Below the pieces are notes generated by a model. The model made no database searches. It was not told where the DNA came from and saw only the letters and a program-made list of their open reading frames with translations. This document shows, in pieces, positions 22,101 to 29,130 of a stretch of 64,000 nt of DNA; within the stretch, counting starts at the first letter, position 1, and every line of letters begins with the position of its first letter. This stretch comes from Prunella strophiata (lineage: Eukaryota > Chordata > Aves > Passeriformes > Prunellidae). The DNA lies in NCBI GenBank assembly GCA_036583965.1, contig JAZBQD010000021.1, forward strand, positions 19,940,771 through 20,004,770, given 5' to 3'. The position numbers were made by a program, and so were the translations under genes.

Positions 22101-25100
22101 GACAGGCAGGGAGGGACACACAGGGAGGGACATGCAGGGAAGGACAGGCAGGGAGGGACACACGGGGAGGGACATGAAGGGAGGGACATGCAAGGAGGGA
22201 CAGGCAGTGAGGGACACAGAGAGACACACGGGGAGGGACAAGTGGGGAGGGACACATGGAGAGGGACACGCAGGAAGGGACACACAGGGGGGGACACATG
22301 GGGAGAGACACAGGGAGGGACAAGTGGGGAGGGACACACAGAGAGGGACATGCAAGGAAGGACATGCAGGGAGGGACAGGCAGAGAGGCACACCCAGGGA
22401 AGGACACACAACCCCACGGCCCTGCCAGGCTCCCCAGCCTGTGGCACAGCCGTGTCCCTGTGCCCTGCTCCCACAGAGGACGTGTTCCCCTGCAAGGACT
22501 GCGGGATCTGGTACCGCAGCGAGCGCAACCTGCAGGCTCACCTGATGTACTACTGTGCCAGCCGGCAGAGCGCCCGCGCCGGCTCCCCCGCCCCCGACGA
22601 GAAGCCCAAGGAGACCTACCCCAACGAGAGGGTCTGCCCCTTCCCACAGTGCAAGAAGAGCTGTCCCAGTGCCAGCTCCCTGGAGATCCACATGCGGAGC
22701 CACAGCGGTATGGCACATGGCATGGCACCCCTTATCTGGAGGCTTTGGGGTGGCAGCATGGTGACCAGCTGGAGGAGGCTGAGCCCAGCTGAGCTGCTGG
22801 AGGGGCAGGGAGGATGCAGGGTGGGAGCATGCTGAGCACTGGGATGAGGTTCTCCCCAGCTGGGGCACTGGTTTGGTATCACTCACTTGTAGGTCTTTGC
22901 CAATCTCAGACCTGTAGTGACAGAGGGGGCTGGCCCTGTGGGTGTCCCTGTGGGTGTCCCCACAGTCCCTGTCCCCCTCCTCTCAGCACTGTGTCCGTCT
23001 GTCTGGCAGGAGAGCGGCCGTTTGTCTGCCTGATCTGCCTGTCTGCCTTCACCACCAAGGCCAACTGTGAGCGGCACCTGAAGGTGCACACGGACACCCT
23101 GAACGGTGAGTGCCCCACGGGGACAGCCCTGTCCCACTGCAGGCACGGGCACTGTCCTTCCTGCCCTGCCCGCTCACCCCGCTGCCCTGTCCCCTCAGGT
23201 GTCTGCCACAGCTGTGGCTTCATCTCCACCACGAGGGACATCCTGTACAGCCACCTGGTCACCAACCACATGATCTGCCAGCCGGGCTCCAAGGGCGAGG
23301 TGTTCTCACCTGGGTCAGCCCTTCCTGCTGCCAAACCCCTCGCTCCTGGTGAGTCCTGGGGCTGTGGCCGTGGGGGACACAGGATGGCATTGTCACCCAG
23401 GGCTTGTCCCCAGCTGGGGCTGGTGGTGGGAAGGGAGGGGTGATGGTGCAGTGTCCCTGTGCCAGGACGTTGGGAATGGGGAACAGAGCAGGATCCCTGT
23501 GCCAGGGGGGTTGGGAACAGGACATGGCAAGCATCCCTCTGCCGGGATGTGTGGAACAGGGAGCGGGGTGAGGATCCTGCCCTGGGGGTGTCAGGAACGG
23601 GGGGACAGGGGCAGCATCCCTGTGCCGGTGACACTGTCACCTCTGTCCCCCTGCAGGGCTGAGCCAGCCGAACAACGCGTCCCTGCGGAAGTGCAGCCTG
23701 GGCGCGTTCCTGCCCGAGGCGCTGCCGGCCCTGCCGCAGCACGTGGTGCTGCCCGGGCCCCCGCCGGCCCCCGACACCGCACCGGCACCGGCACCGGCAC
23801 CGGCACCGCCCGCCTCGCCCCCCGAGCCCAGAGCCGGCAAACTCTCGCCCCCAGCCCAGCCGCAGAACGGGGAAGGGCCTTCATCGGCATCCTCCTCCTC
23901 TTCCTCCTCCTCCACGTCCGGCGAGCCCGTGCGCATCAAGGAGGAGCCGGCCGGCAGCCCGGCCAGCGAGGCGGAGGCGCCGCGGGGCGGGGAGGGGGCC
24001 GGCAGCCCCGACGCCGGCTCCAGGACCTCGTCCCCCCGCAGCCTGTCCTCGGCCAAGGTCAAGTCGGAGCTGGCCAGCCCCACGCCGGGCTCCAGCCCCG
24101 TGCCCAGCGAGCCGGGCGCGGGCACGGCCGGCGGCACCGTGTTCCTGCCGCAGTACGTGTTCGGCCACGAGGCCGCCGTGGTGCCGCAGGCGTCCGAGAT
24201 CCTGGCGAAGATGTCGGAGCTGGTGCACAGCCGGCTGAAGCAGGGCCACGGCGGCGCGGTGCCACCCGCCCTCTACACGGGCGCGCCGGTGCCCAAGGGG
24301 GCCACCTGCTTCGAGTGCGAGATCACCTTCAACAACATCAACAACTACTACGTGCACAAGCGCCTGTACTGCTCCAGCCGGCACCTGGCCGAGGACAGCC
24401 CGCCCGGAGCACGCAAGCTCAAAGCTCCCCCCGGGGCTCCCAAGGGTCCCCTCGGTGCGGGGACACTGCTGTCCCCTCCGGCGGGCAACGGGCAGGGCCC
24501 GGCAGCGGGGGACGGGGACACCGGCCGCGACGCCACCCCGCCGGCCGCCGCCGCGGAGGGCAAGGCTGACGAGGGGGGCACCAAAGCGGGGGTCCCCCGA
24601 GGCGGAGGGGGGGTCGGGGCGGTGCAGCGAGGACAGCCAGAGCCCCGGCAGCTCGGCGGGGGACGAGGGGGACGAGGACCCCAGCAAGACGCTGTGCGAG
24701 GCGTGCAACATCCGCTTCAGCCGCCACGAGACCTACGTGGTGCACAAGCGCTTCTACTGCGCCTCCCGGCACGATCCCCCCCTGCGCCGGCCCGCCGCCC
24801 CCAAAGTGCCCTTCCTGCCGCAGCCGCTGCGCACCCGCAAGCGCCGCAAGCTCTACGAGATCCACGGCGCCGCTCGCCGCCCCGCCGAGCCCCGCGGCAG
24901 CCCCGACGCCGAGGGTCCCATCGACCTGAGCAAGAAGCCGCGGTGGCAGAGCGAGCCGGCACCGGCAGCGCTGCTGCCCCTGGCCGACTACCACGAGTGC
25001 ACGGCGTGCCGCATCAGCTTCAACAGCCTGGACGCGTACCTGGCGCACAAGAAGTACCAGTGCCCGGCCACGCCGCTGCAGCCCCGCACCCTGGAGCACC

Positions 25101-25810
25101 TGCAGAAGATGAAGGGGGCCATGGCCGCGCCGCTCAAGGGCCGGCGCAGCCCCGGCAGCCCCGGCGAGGGGGAGCCCGAAGGAGCGGTGCGGGTGAGGGC
25201 GGCCCCGGCGGGGAGCCCCGGTATCCCCTACCCCGGGGCGGACTCGCTGCAGCGTCACCCCAAGGCTTCCCTGCCACCGCCGGGGGCCAAGGGTCCCCTC
25301 GCCGCTTGTCCCTACTGTCCCCTCAACGGGGCCATCAAGGGCGACCTCCTCGAGCACTTCCGAAACGCCCACGGGCTCTTCGTGGCCAAGCCGCCGGCGG
25401 GGGCCGGGCCGGGGCTCCCGGACGCGCTGGCCCCCGGTGGCAGCAGGACGCCCGAGCCCCCGCTGCCCGCGGCGTCCCCGCCTCGCCCGGCCGGCCCCCG
25501 CCTCCGCCGGGACAGCCTGACCGCCAAGGAGGGTCGCGACAGCCCCCGGCCCCCCCCGGCTCCCCCCCGCGCCCCCGCCTCGCCCGGAGCCCCCGAGGGA
25601 CTGCGGGAAGGCGCCCGCAAGCCCCCCACGCCCCCCGCCTACACGGACAGGGGCGTGCAGACCCCCCCGGGCAAGGCTGTGCCCGGCCCGGTGCCCAACG
25701 GCAACCACAGGTACTGTCGCCTCTGCAACATCAAGTTCAGCAGCCTGTCCACCTTCATCGCCCACAAGAAGTATTACTGCTCCTCCCACGCCGCCGAGCA
25801 CGTCAAGTAA
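4051..25810 (+). CDS. ZFPM1: ZFPM1 / FOG-1, GATA-factor zinc-finger cofactor (exons 2-10)
   Basis: FOG-1 is a nuclear multi-zinc-finger protein that binds the N-terminal finger of GATA factors and recruits CtBP and NuRD; it is needed for erythroid and megakaryocyte programmes. Nine coding exons read as a colinear FOG-1: an acidic N-terminus ([10 protein letters not shown]), a PR-like region (exons 4-6), fingers 1-4 (exons 7-9), and a long last exon with fingers 5-9 and the CtBP motif PIDLSK near 24920. Splice phases agree at every junction. The protein ends in finger 9 followed by AAEHVK, as in mammals. The visible coding length is about 1100 codons against ~1006 aa in human. Oddities: exon 1 with the NuRD-binding motif is outside the window; the last exon needs a one-base correction near 24573-24613; and the 3'UTR continues at 43994-44055 because a foreign contig has been scaffolded in. 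Confidence 0.95.
4290..4640. repeat. ~22-25-bp degenerate minisatellite
   Basis: Repeats of the form 'ccttggggtgcaaagtcaca' recur with substitutions about 14 times, starting ~110 bp after the exon 2 donor. Intronic. Confidence 0.75.
4641..5014 (+). other. Intron 2, unique stretch
   Basis: GC-rich unique sequence between two minisatellites. It contains a block with 'agatatcctttaagttcc' and 'ttaatgtttgcagtgcc' at 4808-4880. No exon is evident. Confidence 0.4.
5015..5420. repeat. ~28-30-bp minisatellite, ~13 units
   Basis: The phrase 'gggcagggaagggaccctga' recurs about every 28-30 bp with variation. Intronic. The minus-strand ORF with Leu/Pro/Ser repeats is a product of the array. Confidence 0.75.
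5440..5945. promoter_or_regulatory. Candidate GATA/CRE enhancer in ZFPM1 intron 2
   Basis: A ~500-bp non-repetitive block with at least seven GATA motifs: CTTATCTG (~5474), GTGATAGC (~5563), AGATAAGG (5573), CTTATCACCTG (5715-5725, GATA running into an E-box), TTTATCAG (~5862) and GTTATCAAG (~5908). It also has a perfect palindromic CRE TGACGTCA (5748-5755) and CATATGCAGAT (~5850). Density and complexity differ sharply from the minisatellites around it. Enhancer function is inferred. Confidence 0.5.
6145..6234 (+). CDS. ZFPM1: ZFPM1 exon 3
   Basis: Acceptor gctgcag|AGTCC, donor CCAG|gtgagt, 90 nt, phase 1 in and out. Encodes an acidic Pro/Glu-rich linker ending [10 protein letters not shown], which lines up with GSPWSGP in human FOG-1. 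Confidence 0.85.
6771..6990 (-). mobile_element. CR1 LINE fragment
   Basis: Antisense CR1 phrases: 'cacagaatcacgg', 'ggagatcatccagcccgagg', 'tgtgccagggctctgctgcc', 'gggaagttgttcctcatgtt'. A 38-bp repeat follows directly. Confidence 0.7.
7021..7120. repeat. 38-bp repeat, ~2.5 units (minor island)
   Basis: 'gtggagggatgctcaagg' followed by 'tgttggggacagtgacagt' repeats twice. The same unit forms the larger array at 9727-10125. Confidence 0.75.
7640..7920. promoter_or_regulatory. GATA-containing unique block
   Basis: Contains TTATTTGCAT (octamer-like), GATTATCGG (~7690), GCTATCAGG (~7820), CTTATCGGGG (~7849) and CTTTATCTGG (~7900), in a CpG-rich non-repetitive stretch. A regulatory role is inferred. 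Confidence 0.35.
8109..8182. repeat. Exact 37-bp tandem duplication
   Basis: The unit beginning 'caggagggagaaggatttt' and ending 'gtagctttgcagtga' occurs twice in direct succession without change. Confidence 0.85.
9727..10125. repeat. 38-bp minisatellite, ~10 units
   Basis: Unit starts 'gtggagggatgctcaggga' and ends 'ttttggggacagtggcagt', with 'tgttgggg' and 'gtgaggg' variants. The length is not divisible by three, so short ORFs appear in all frames. Confidence 0.9.
10530..10935. repeat. Pair of ~145-bp direct repeats
   Basis: 10530-10680 and 10790-10935 share 'ccaggaagttttcctccttc', 'ccatccttcctgag', 'cccagtgttta/tcc' and 'acaggtc', at a spacing of about 260 bp. Intronic; mechanism unknown. 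Confidence 0.6.
11250..11760. promoter_or_regulatory. GATA-rich block
   Basis: Motifs on both strands: CATTATCCG (~11276), CCGATAAGGAG (~11298), CAGAGATAAAGG (~11359), GGGATAATC (~11594) and TCTTATCGGAG (~11704). Non-repetitive sequence. An enhancer role is inferred from motif density only. Confidence 0.4.
11913..12018. repeat. (CCTCCATCCTTC)-type pyrimidine repeat
   Basis: Tandem 'ccctccctccatccttccct' units with CCAT variants. Lies directly before the left arm of the inverted repeat. Confidence 0.85.
12056..12237 (+). repeat. Inverted repeat, left arm
   Basis: Reads 'ttccagaggtgcagccacat' through 'ccatcccaccccatcccatt' to 'gacttgaaccacatccagac'. The reverse complement of 12478-12690 carries the same phrases in the same order, at an estimated 75-85% identity. 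Spacer is about 240 bp. Confidence 0.75.
12340..12430. promoter_or_regulatory. GATA block in inverted-repeat spacer
   Basis: Contains TTTAATCGGAG, ACTGATAGCTG and ATTTATCCTGAC in non-repetitive sequence exactly between the two arms. Function inferred. Confidence 0.35.
12478..12690 (-). repeat. Inverted repeat, right arm
   Basis: 'ggtctggatgtggttcaagt', 'catgggacagggtgggatga', 'tttgtctgggggcctctgtc' and 'aaggaaagcaaatggatgtg' are the reverse complement of phrases in 12056-12237. It could be two copies of one unnamed element in opposite orientation. Confidence 0.75.
13725..13875. promoter_or_regulatory. GATA-containing unique block
   Basis: CTTTATCAGC (~13732), TTGATACACAC (~13768), CTCTTATCTCGG (~13817) and CTGATTACC (~13856) in a non-repetitive segment. 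Confidence 0.3.
15010..17668 (+). repeat. 14-bp minisatellite, ~190 units, beside exon 4
   Basis: Unit TTGCATTCGGGGTG, with CA/GA/GG variation at the fourth and fifth bases and an occasional GTG to GTT change. The left two-thirds is nearly pure CA type; from about 16740 GA and GTT variants dominate. Each unit has one CpG and one G4 run. Because 14 is not a multiple of three and no phase makes a stop, frames stay open for ~1000 codons on both strands; these are not genes. It ends about 40 bp before the exon 4 acceptor. Confidence 0.97.
17708..17841 (+). CDS. ZFPM1: ZFPM1 exon 4 (start of PR-like region)
   Basis: Acceptor tccccgcag|CCGAG, donor ACACG|gtaagg, 134 nt, phase 1 to 0. Encodes [20 protein letters not shown] and then [15 protein letters not shown]; human FOG-1 has VQDGQRRIRARLSL and SWGPFHGSV. 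Fixes the gene identity upstream of the fingers. Confidence 0.92.
18405..18600. promoter_or_regulatory. GATA-rich block in intron 4
   Basis: After a T-rich tract: GTTTATCTTTG (~18412), CCTTATCTGCC (~18447), CCTATCTCCC (~18468), TTGATTTCCCC and AGATATGC (~18527). Non-repetitive. Inferred cis element. Confidence 0.4.
18899..19335. repeat. Purine-only (GGAGGAAGAACAGGAGGGA)n tract
   Basis: About 430 bp of almost pure purine on the + strand, 18-24-bp units, C only at 'aacagg/agcagg'. Homopurine mirror-like sequence can form triplex (H-DNA). The Glu/Lys/Arg-rich ORFs through it are products of the repeat. Confidence 0.9.
19865..20232. repeat. CACACCCATGTGCCAGTGT minisatellite
   Basis: Alternating 'gtgccagtgtcacacccatg' and 'tgtcacacacat' units, ~18-30 bp, around 20 copies. 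Open frames with Cys-His-Thr repeats here are not zinc fingers. Confidence 0.9.
20240..20277. promoter_or_regulatory. GATA-bearing inverted repeat (hairpin)
   Basis: TTATCACACTGCCAG (20240-20254), 10-base spacer, CTGGCAGTGATAA (20265-20277). The arms are complementary over 13 bases with a 2-base AC bulge on the left, and each arm ends in a TGATAA/TTATCA GATA site. It sits directly after the CACACCCATG array in intron 4. Confidence 0.6.
20456..20720. repeat. ~50-60-bp repeat reaching exon 5 acceptor
   Basis: 'ctggcagcccctcagtgtga' followed by 'cccctgcc..ttttgggga' repeats about five times and ends about 20 bp before the acceptor of exon 5. Confidence 0.85.
20739..20841 (+). CDS. ZFPM1: ZFPM1 exon 5 (PR-like region)
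   Basis: Acceptor ccccacag|AGCCC. Encodes [20 protein letters not shown] and ends AVIYRK; human has LTLLLVDEACWLRTLPQ and NTEIHRK. Ends in phase 1 at AAGG|gttggt, a donor with poor match beyond GT. Confidence 0.88.
20985..21480. repeat. GATGGGCACAGG-type minisatellite
   Basis: Degenerate 12-24-bp units of 'gatgggcacagggatgg', including a longer duplicated module ('ttgtaaagatgggcacaaag' at ~21029 and ~21249). Confidence 0.85.
21686..21895 (+). CDS. ZFPM1: ZFPM1 exon 6
   Basis: Acceptor ctctccag|ACGAA, donor CAACA|gtgagt, 210 nt, phase 1. Encodes [18 protein letters not shown] and the conserved [19 protein letters not shown] that precedes finger 1 in FOG-1. A minisatellite starts at the donor itself. 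Confidence 0.93.
21896..22410. repeat. GGGAGGGACACACA-type minisatellite at exon 6 donor
   Basis: Units of 12-24 bp ('ggagggacacatgg', 'agggacaggcaggg') fill most of intron 6, beginning within ~10 bp of the donor. The Arg/Gly/Thr repeat ORFs are products of the array. Confidence 0.9.
22477..22707 (+). CDS. ZFPM1: ZFPM1 exon 7 (zinc fingers 1-2)
   Basis: Acceptor tcccacag|AGGAC, donor CAGCG|gtatgg, phase 1. Finger 1 is C2[17 protein letters not shown] then LQAHLMYYC, the class that contacts GATA N-fingers. Finger 2 is C2H2: [15 protein letters not shown] then LEIHMRSH. Confidence 0.95.
23010..23105 (+). CDS. ZFPM1: ZFPM1 exon 8 (zinc finger 3)
   Basis: Acceptor ctggcag|GAGAG, donor GAACG|gtgagt, 96 nt. 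Linker GERPF and C2H2 finger [19 protein letters not shown] then LKVH. Confidence 0.95.
23199..23348 (+). CDS. ZFPM1: ZFPM1 exon 9 (zinc finger 4)
   Basis: Acceptor ccctcag|GTGTC, donor CTCCTG|gtgagt, 150 nt, phase 1. Finger 4: [18 protein letters not shown] then LVTNH, followed by [13 protein letters not shown]. Confidence 0.95.
23657..25810 (+). CDS. ZFPM1: ZFPM1 exon 10 (zinc fingers 5-9, CtBP motif)
   Basis: Acceptor ccctgcag|GGCTG; stop TAA at 25808. The first part has an Ala/Pro hexanucleotide repeat (about 23777-23808), Ser-rich linkers, VRIKEEP, then [10 protein letters not shown] and LPQYVFG as in human FOG-1. Finger 5 ([20 protein letters not shown], ~24300) is C2HC. Fingers 6 (~24692), 7 (~24995), 8 (~25302) and 9 (~25711) and PIDLSKK (24917-24937, CtBP binding) follow in a frame shifted by one base. 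Without correction the upstream frame runs to ~25906 and loses fingers 6-9. Confidence 0.93.
24573..24613 (+). other. ZFPM1: Apparent one-base frameshift in ZFPM1 exon 10
   Basis: Before this point the FOG-1 frame starts at positions equal to 1 modulo 3; after it the conserved fingers 6-9 start at positions equal to 2 modulo 3. The interval contains G6 (24573-24578), G5, C5 and G7 (24607-24613) runs. A spurious extra base in a homopolymer is the simplest explanation. No intron signals fit. Confidence 0.85.
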
Positions 25811-26209
25811 CCCCCCCCCCGGAGCCCCCCACCGCCGCTCGGGGGGCTGCAGGGGCTGGGGGGTGGAACCGGTGCCTGACACCCCCCCCCGTGCTGGGGG
25901 TGGGGTGAGGAGGACCCCCCCCAGGAGGCTCCACCGGGGCAGCTTCGGCATCTGGAGCCCCAAAGTTCACCCGGGCTGGGGGGTGAGGACACTGGAGGTG
26001 GGGGTCAGCCCCCACCTGTGCCCCGGGGGGAAACTGAGGCAGGAGGACTGTGCATGGCCCTGCCCTGGGGGCTGCAGGGGGCTTTGCCCCGTAGACACTA
26101 CGGGGCTGGGGTGGGGGGTGTGGGGGGCACGGGCTTGGCCCCGGCACCCCAGGGAATCTGGGGGTGCCCCCACTGCAGAGCAGGACCCTGCAGGGAGGCA
26201 GCCTGGGGA
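25811..26209 (+). other. ZFPM1: ZFPM1 3'UTR, first copy (truncated by gap)
   Basis: GC-rich non-coding sequence after the TAA. It is nearly identical to about 43600-43998 and stops at the N run. The rest of the UTR with the poly(A) signal is in the second copy. Confidence 0.85.
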
Positions 26210-26709
26210 NNNNNNNNNNNNNNNNNNNNNNNNNNNNNNNNNNNNNNNNNNNNNNNNNNNNNNNNNNNNNNNNNNNNNNNNNNNNNNNNNNNNNNNNNNN
26301 NNNNNNNNNNNNNNNNNNNNNNNNNNNNNNNNNNNNNNNNNNNNNNNNNNNNNNNNNNNNNNNNNNNNNNNNNNNNNNNNNNNNNNNNNNNNNNNNNNNN
26401 NNNNNNNNNNNNNNNNNNNNNNNNNNNNNNNNNNNNNNNNNNNNNNNNNNNNNNNNNNNNNNNNNNNNNNNNNNNNNNNNNNNNNNNNNNNNNNNNNNNN
26501 NNNNNNNNNNNNNNNNNNNNNNNNNNNNNNNNNNNNNNNNNNNNNNNNNNNNNNNNNNNNNNNNNNNNNNNNNNNNNNNNNNNNNNNNNNNNNNNNNNNN
26601 NNNNNNNNNNNNNNNNNNNNNNNNNNNNNNNNNNNNNNNNNNNNNNNNNNNNNNNNNNNNNNNNNNNNNNNNNNNNNNNNNNNNNNNNNNNNNNNNNNNN
26701 NNNNNNNNN
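26210..26709. other. Assembly gap, exactly 500 N
   Basis: 500 consecutive N, the conventional length for a scaffold join of unknown size. An identical 500-N block lies at 42594-43093. Confidence 0.99.
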
Positions 26710-26814
26710 AGAGCTGTGCCTGGAGAGCGACTGGAGTAGGAGCTGTAGGAGGAGGACCGGGAGCGCGAGCGGGAGGAGCCGGACCCGGAGTAGGTGGATG
26801 AGCGAGAAGAGGAC
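26710..26814 (-). CDS. ZC3H18: ZC3H18 exon (Ser/Arg-rich, partial)
   Basis: On the minus strand, acceptor cttgcag|GTCCTC then SSSRSSTYSGSGSSRSRSRS and SSSYSSYSSRS, matching the human ZC3H18 RS-like segment. Phase joins the exon at 28250 through a split Arg codon. The last codons before the gap diverge (SPGTA), so the contig end may be error-prone. ORFs on the + strand here are shadows. Confidence 0.88.
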
Positions 26815-27589
26815 CTGCAAGAGAAATATTAACATTCAGAGCTTCCTGAAAAGAAATATTAAAATTCAGAGCTTCCTGAAAAGCAATACTAAAATTCAGA
26901 GCTTCCTGAAAAACCCACAAGGTTGTGTTTCCAAAGATGTTCTGCTCTAAACCCCACCAGCCTTCTCCTCAGGGAACTGTAAGGATTTTACAGCCTCTCC
27001 TCAAATCCCTTTTTTTCTTTTAGGGAGGATCCTGTTGTTGCTACTCTCTTTGCACCCTTAAATAAGCCTCCCTTCCTTTAATTACTGATGTTCCATCCTT
27101 TCTGGGAACTGCTTCCCCTCCACATATTTTGTGCCTTTTCACTGGACAATCCCCCGAACAGATCACCTGACTGGGTGCAGTGATCCCAGCAGGAAATCTG
27201 CTTCAGGAGGGCTCTGCCTTTAGATGTCGATCTCCAATTTAACGTGTTCCTCATTCCTCCTGGATACTTTCCCCCTCTTTTAGGAGCTTCAGGTTCAAGC
27301 ATTTAAAGGAAATGGATCCAGTTTGTGCCTCCAGACTCCCTGATTCAGGGAGTTTCTTTCTGAAGGTGGTTTTTATCTTATTTTACATTGTTGGTTTCCA
27401 AGCCCCATCCAGCCCTCCAAGGCTCTGGAATGGGGCTTGTCAAGCTTCTGTCCAAGCTCCATAATCCAGTTCTCCCAGTAGCATCAACCTGCTCTACTGG
27501 AGTGAGCTCAACTCCTCCCTCCATCCATCCCAGAGTGACTAGGATCCAATTTTTACAGCTCTCCAGCTCTTGCAGGGTAGCTGCAGTGG

Positions 27590-27675
27590 TTTGGTCAAGT
27601 TTTCCAAGTTGTAGCCACAATTCCATGAGTATTTAACCTTGGAGAAACCCACAACTTGGAATATGGGGTTGAGAC
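27590..27675. repeat. Dispersed repeat, copy 1 (unknown family)
   Basis: 'tagccacaattccatgagta', 'accttggag' and 'acttggaatatg' recur at 30690-30770 with about 80% similarity, 3.1 kb away, same orientation. I do not recognise the family. Confidence 0.55.
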
Positions 27676-27867
27676 ACACTGAGTGGCTATCATGCAGACT
27701 GCATCCAGCTCTAATTCACTGGAAAGTGGTTTTTCCAAAGATTTGCCTTTTCCTGATCTCCAACAGTCACAGCACAGCTCCCACAGCTCCCTGCCTGCTT
27801 TGGCTCCCATCTCCACTCCGTGTCCATGGGGCTCCTGAGCAGCAAGTCTTGGACTGCTTTCCCAAAC

Positions 27868-27965
27868 ATAAAACCATGGAATGGTTTTGGTTGGAAGGAC
27901 GTAAGGATCACCCAGTTCCACTGGCAAGGACACCTTCCACTATCCTGGCATGGAACTGTTCTGTC
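27868..27965 (-). mobile_element. CR1 LINE fragment
   Basis: 'ccatggaatggttttggttg', 'gatcacccagttccactggc', 'aaggacaccttccactatcc': antisense CR1 3' end. Confidence 0.75.
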
Positions 27966-28249
27966 TCCCTGCTGTGCGCAGAGAGCTCACCATCCCCTAA
28001 CACAAAACCCAGACGCAGCCACTAAAGCAGCACAGGCTTTAGGTTATGAAGTCTCATCCTTCTTTGTTTTCTTATTTGGTTTATGTTGTTTATGTTCTTG
28101 AGCTGAACAGGATCAATCATGCTACCAGCTGGAGAGAACTGTTCGGTCTCCCTGCTGTGTGCAGAGGAGAGAAGAGCTGCCCAGCACAACAGCCCAGGAA
28201 GAGCAGCAGGAGAATGTGCAAGCCCAGAAGCCGGCGGCGGGGCGCTGAC

Positions 28250-28449
28250 CTGGAGGAGCCCGAGGCCGAGGCGGAGGAGGCGGAGGCGCGGCGGCGCCGG
28301 CGGGCGCGGCTGGGGGACACGGACACGCCCAGCTTCTTCTTGGGGGACTTGGACCGGCGCCACGGGTCCTTCCACTCGTCCGCCGCTTGGACGGGGCCGT
28401 GCCCAGCAGCGCCGCCTCCTTGTCCTTCTTGGGCACCTCGGGCTGGCGG
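28250..28449 (-). CDS. ZC3H18: ZC3H18 exon (KSPKKK segment), frame broken
   Basis: On the minus strand, acceptor tgtctcgcag|CCGCC, donor CTCCAG|gtcagc. The first part reads SRQPEVPKKDKEAALLGTAP and SKRR; the second reads ADEWKDPWRRSKSPKKKLG, then VSVSPSRARRRR and SASASGSS. Human ZC3H18 has SRQAEPPKK followed by KRADEWKDPWRRSKSPKKKL. The two halves are in different frames, with the break near 'aagcggcggacgag', so an indel is present: error or real lesion. Confidence 0.88.
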
Positions 28450-28539
28450 CTGCGAGACAGGGAGCAGGTCCACGGCTGGGCTCGGGAGGGGGCAGGAGGG
28501 GCAGGGGGAACAGCCAGCAATGATATCGTGTGATAATGT

Positions 28540-29130
28540 AATTACTGCTATAATTATGGTTTATATATGTTATATAATATCATTCTATAATTATATATTA
28601 TATATATATTATATAATAATATACTATACGTAATATAACTATACTATAATATACTATACTATACTATAAAATACTATACTATTACTATACTATACTATAC
28701 TAAAATATACTGTACTATACTATAATACTATACTATAATATAATATACTATATATATATATATATTCTGTTCTATTATATATTCTATTCTATTATTATAA
28801 TATACTAATAATAATTAAAATTTCCATAATACAACATAATATGATATAATGCAACATAATATAATATAACATCATAATATACTATAACATCACAACAACA
28901 AAACATAGTATAACATAATATAACATAAAAATAACAAAAGATTATAACCATATATAATAATAATAATATATAAGAATATAATTATATAATGGTAACAATA
29001 CACTAATATATAATATAATATAATAATATTATAATAATATATTACTATAGTATTAATATATTAATTAAAACATATTACCATTATATTATTATCAATATTA
29101 TTAACTATTAATTAATGTTGATATATTGTA
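28540..29130. repeat. AT-only microsatellite region (ATACT/TATAATA)
   Basis: About 590 bp of nearly pure A/T with (ACTAT)n, (TA)n and (ATAATA)n segments, in an intron of ZC3H18, immediately upstream (gene sense) of a very GC-rich exon. Confidence 0.9.

Noticed and set aside
20646..22886. 746-codon minus-strand ORF with His-Pro-Cys and Cys-Pro-Ser-Leu repeats
   Set aside because: Antisense shadow of two minisatellites and ZFPM1 exons 5-7; no conserved domain and no splice logic.
24419..25963. 514-codon minus-strand ORF opposite ZFPM1 exon 10
   Set aside because: GC-rich antisense shadow of conserved finger-coding sequence; composition Gly/Ala/Val only, no family.
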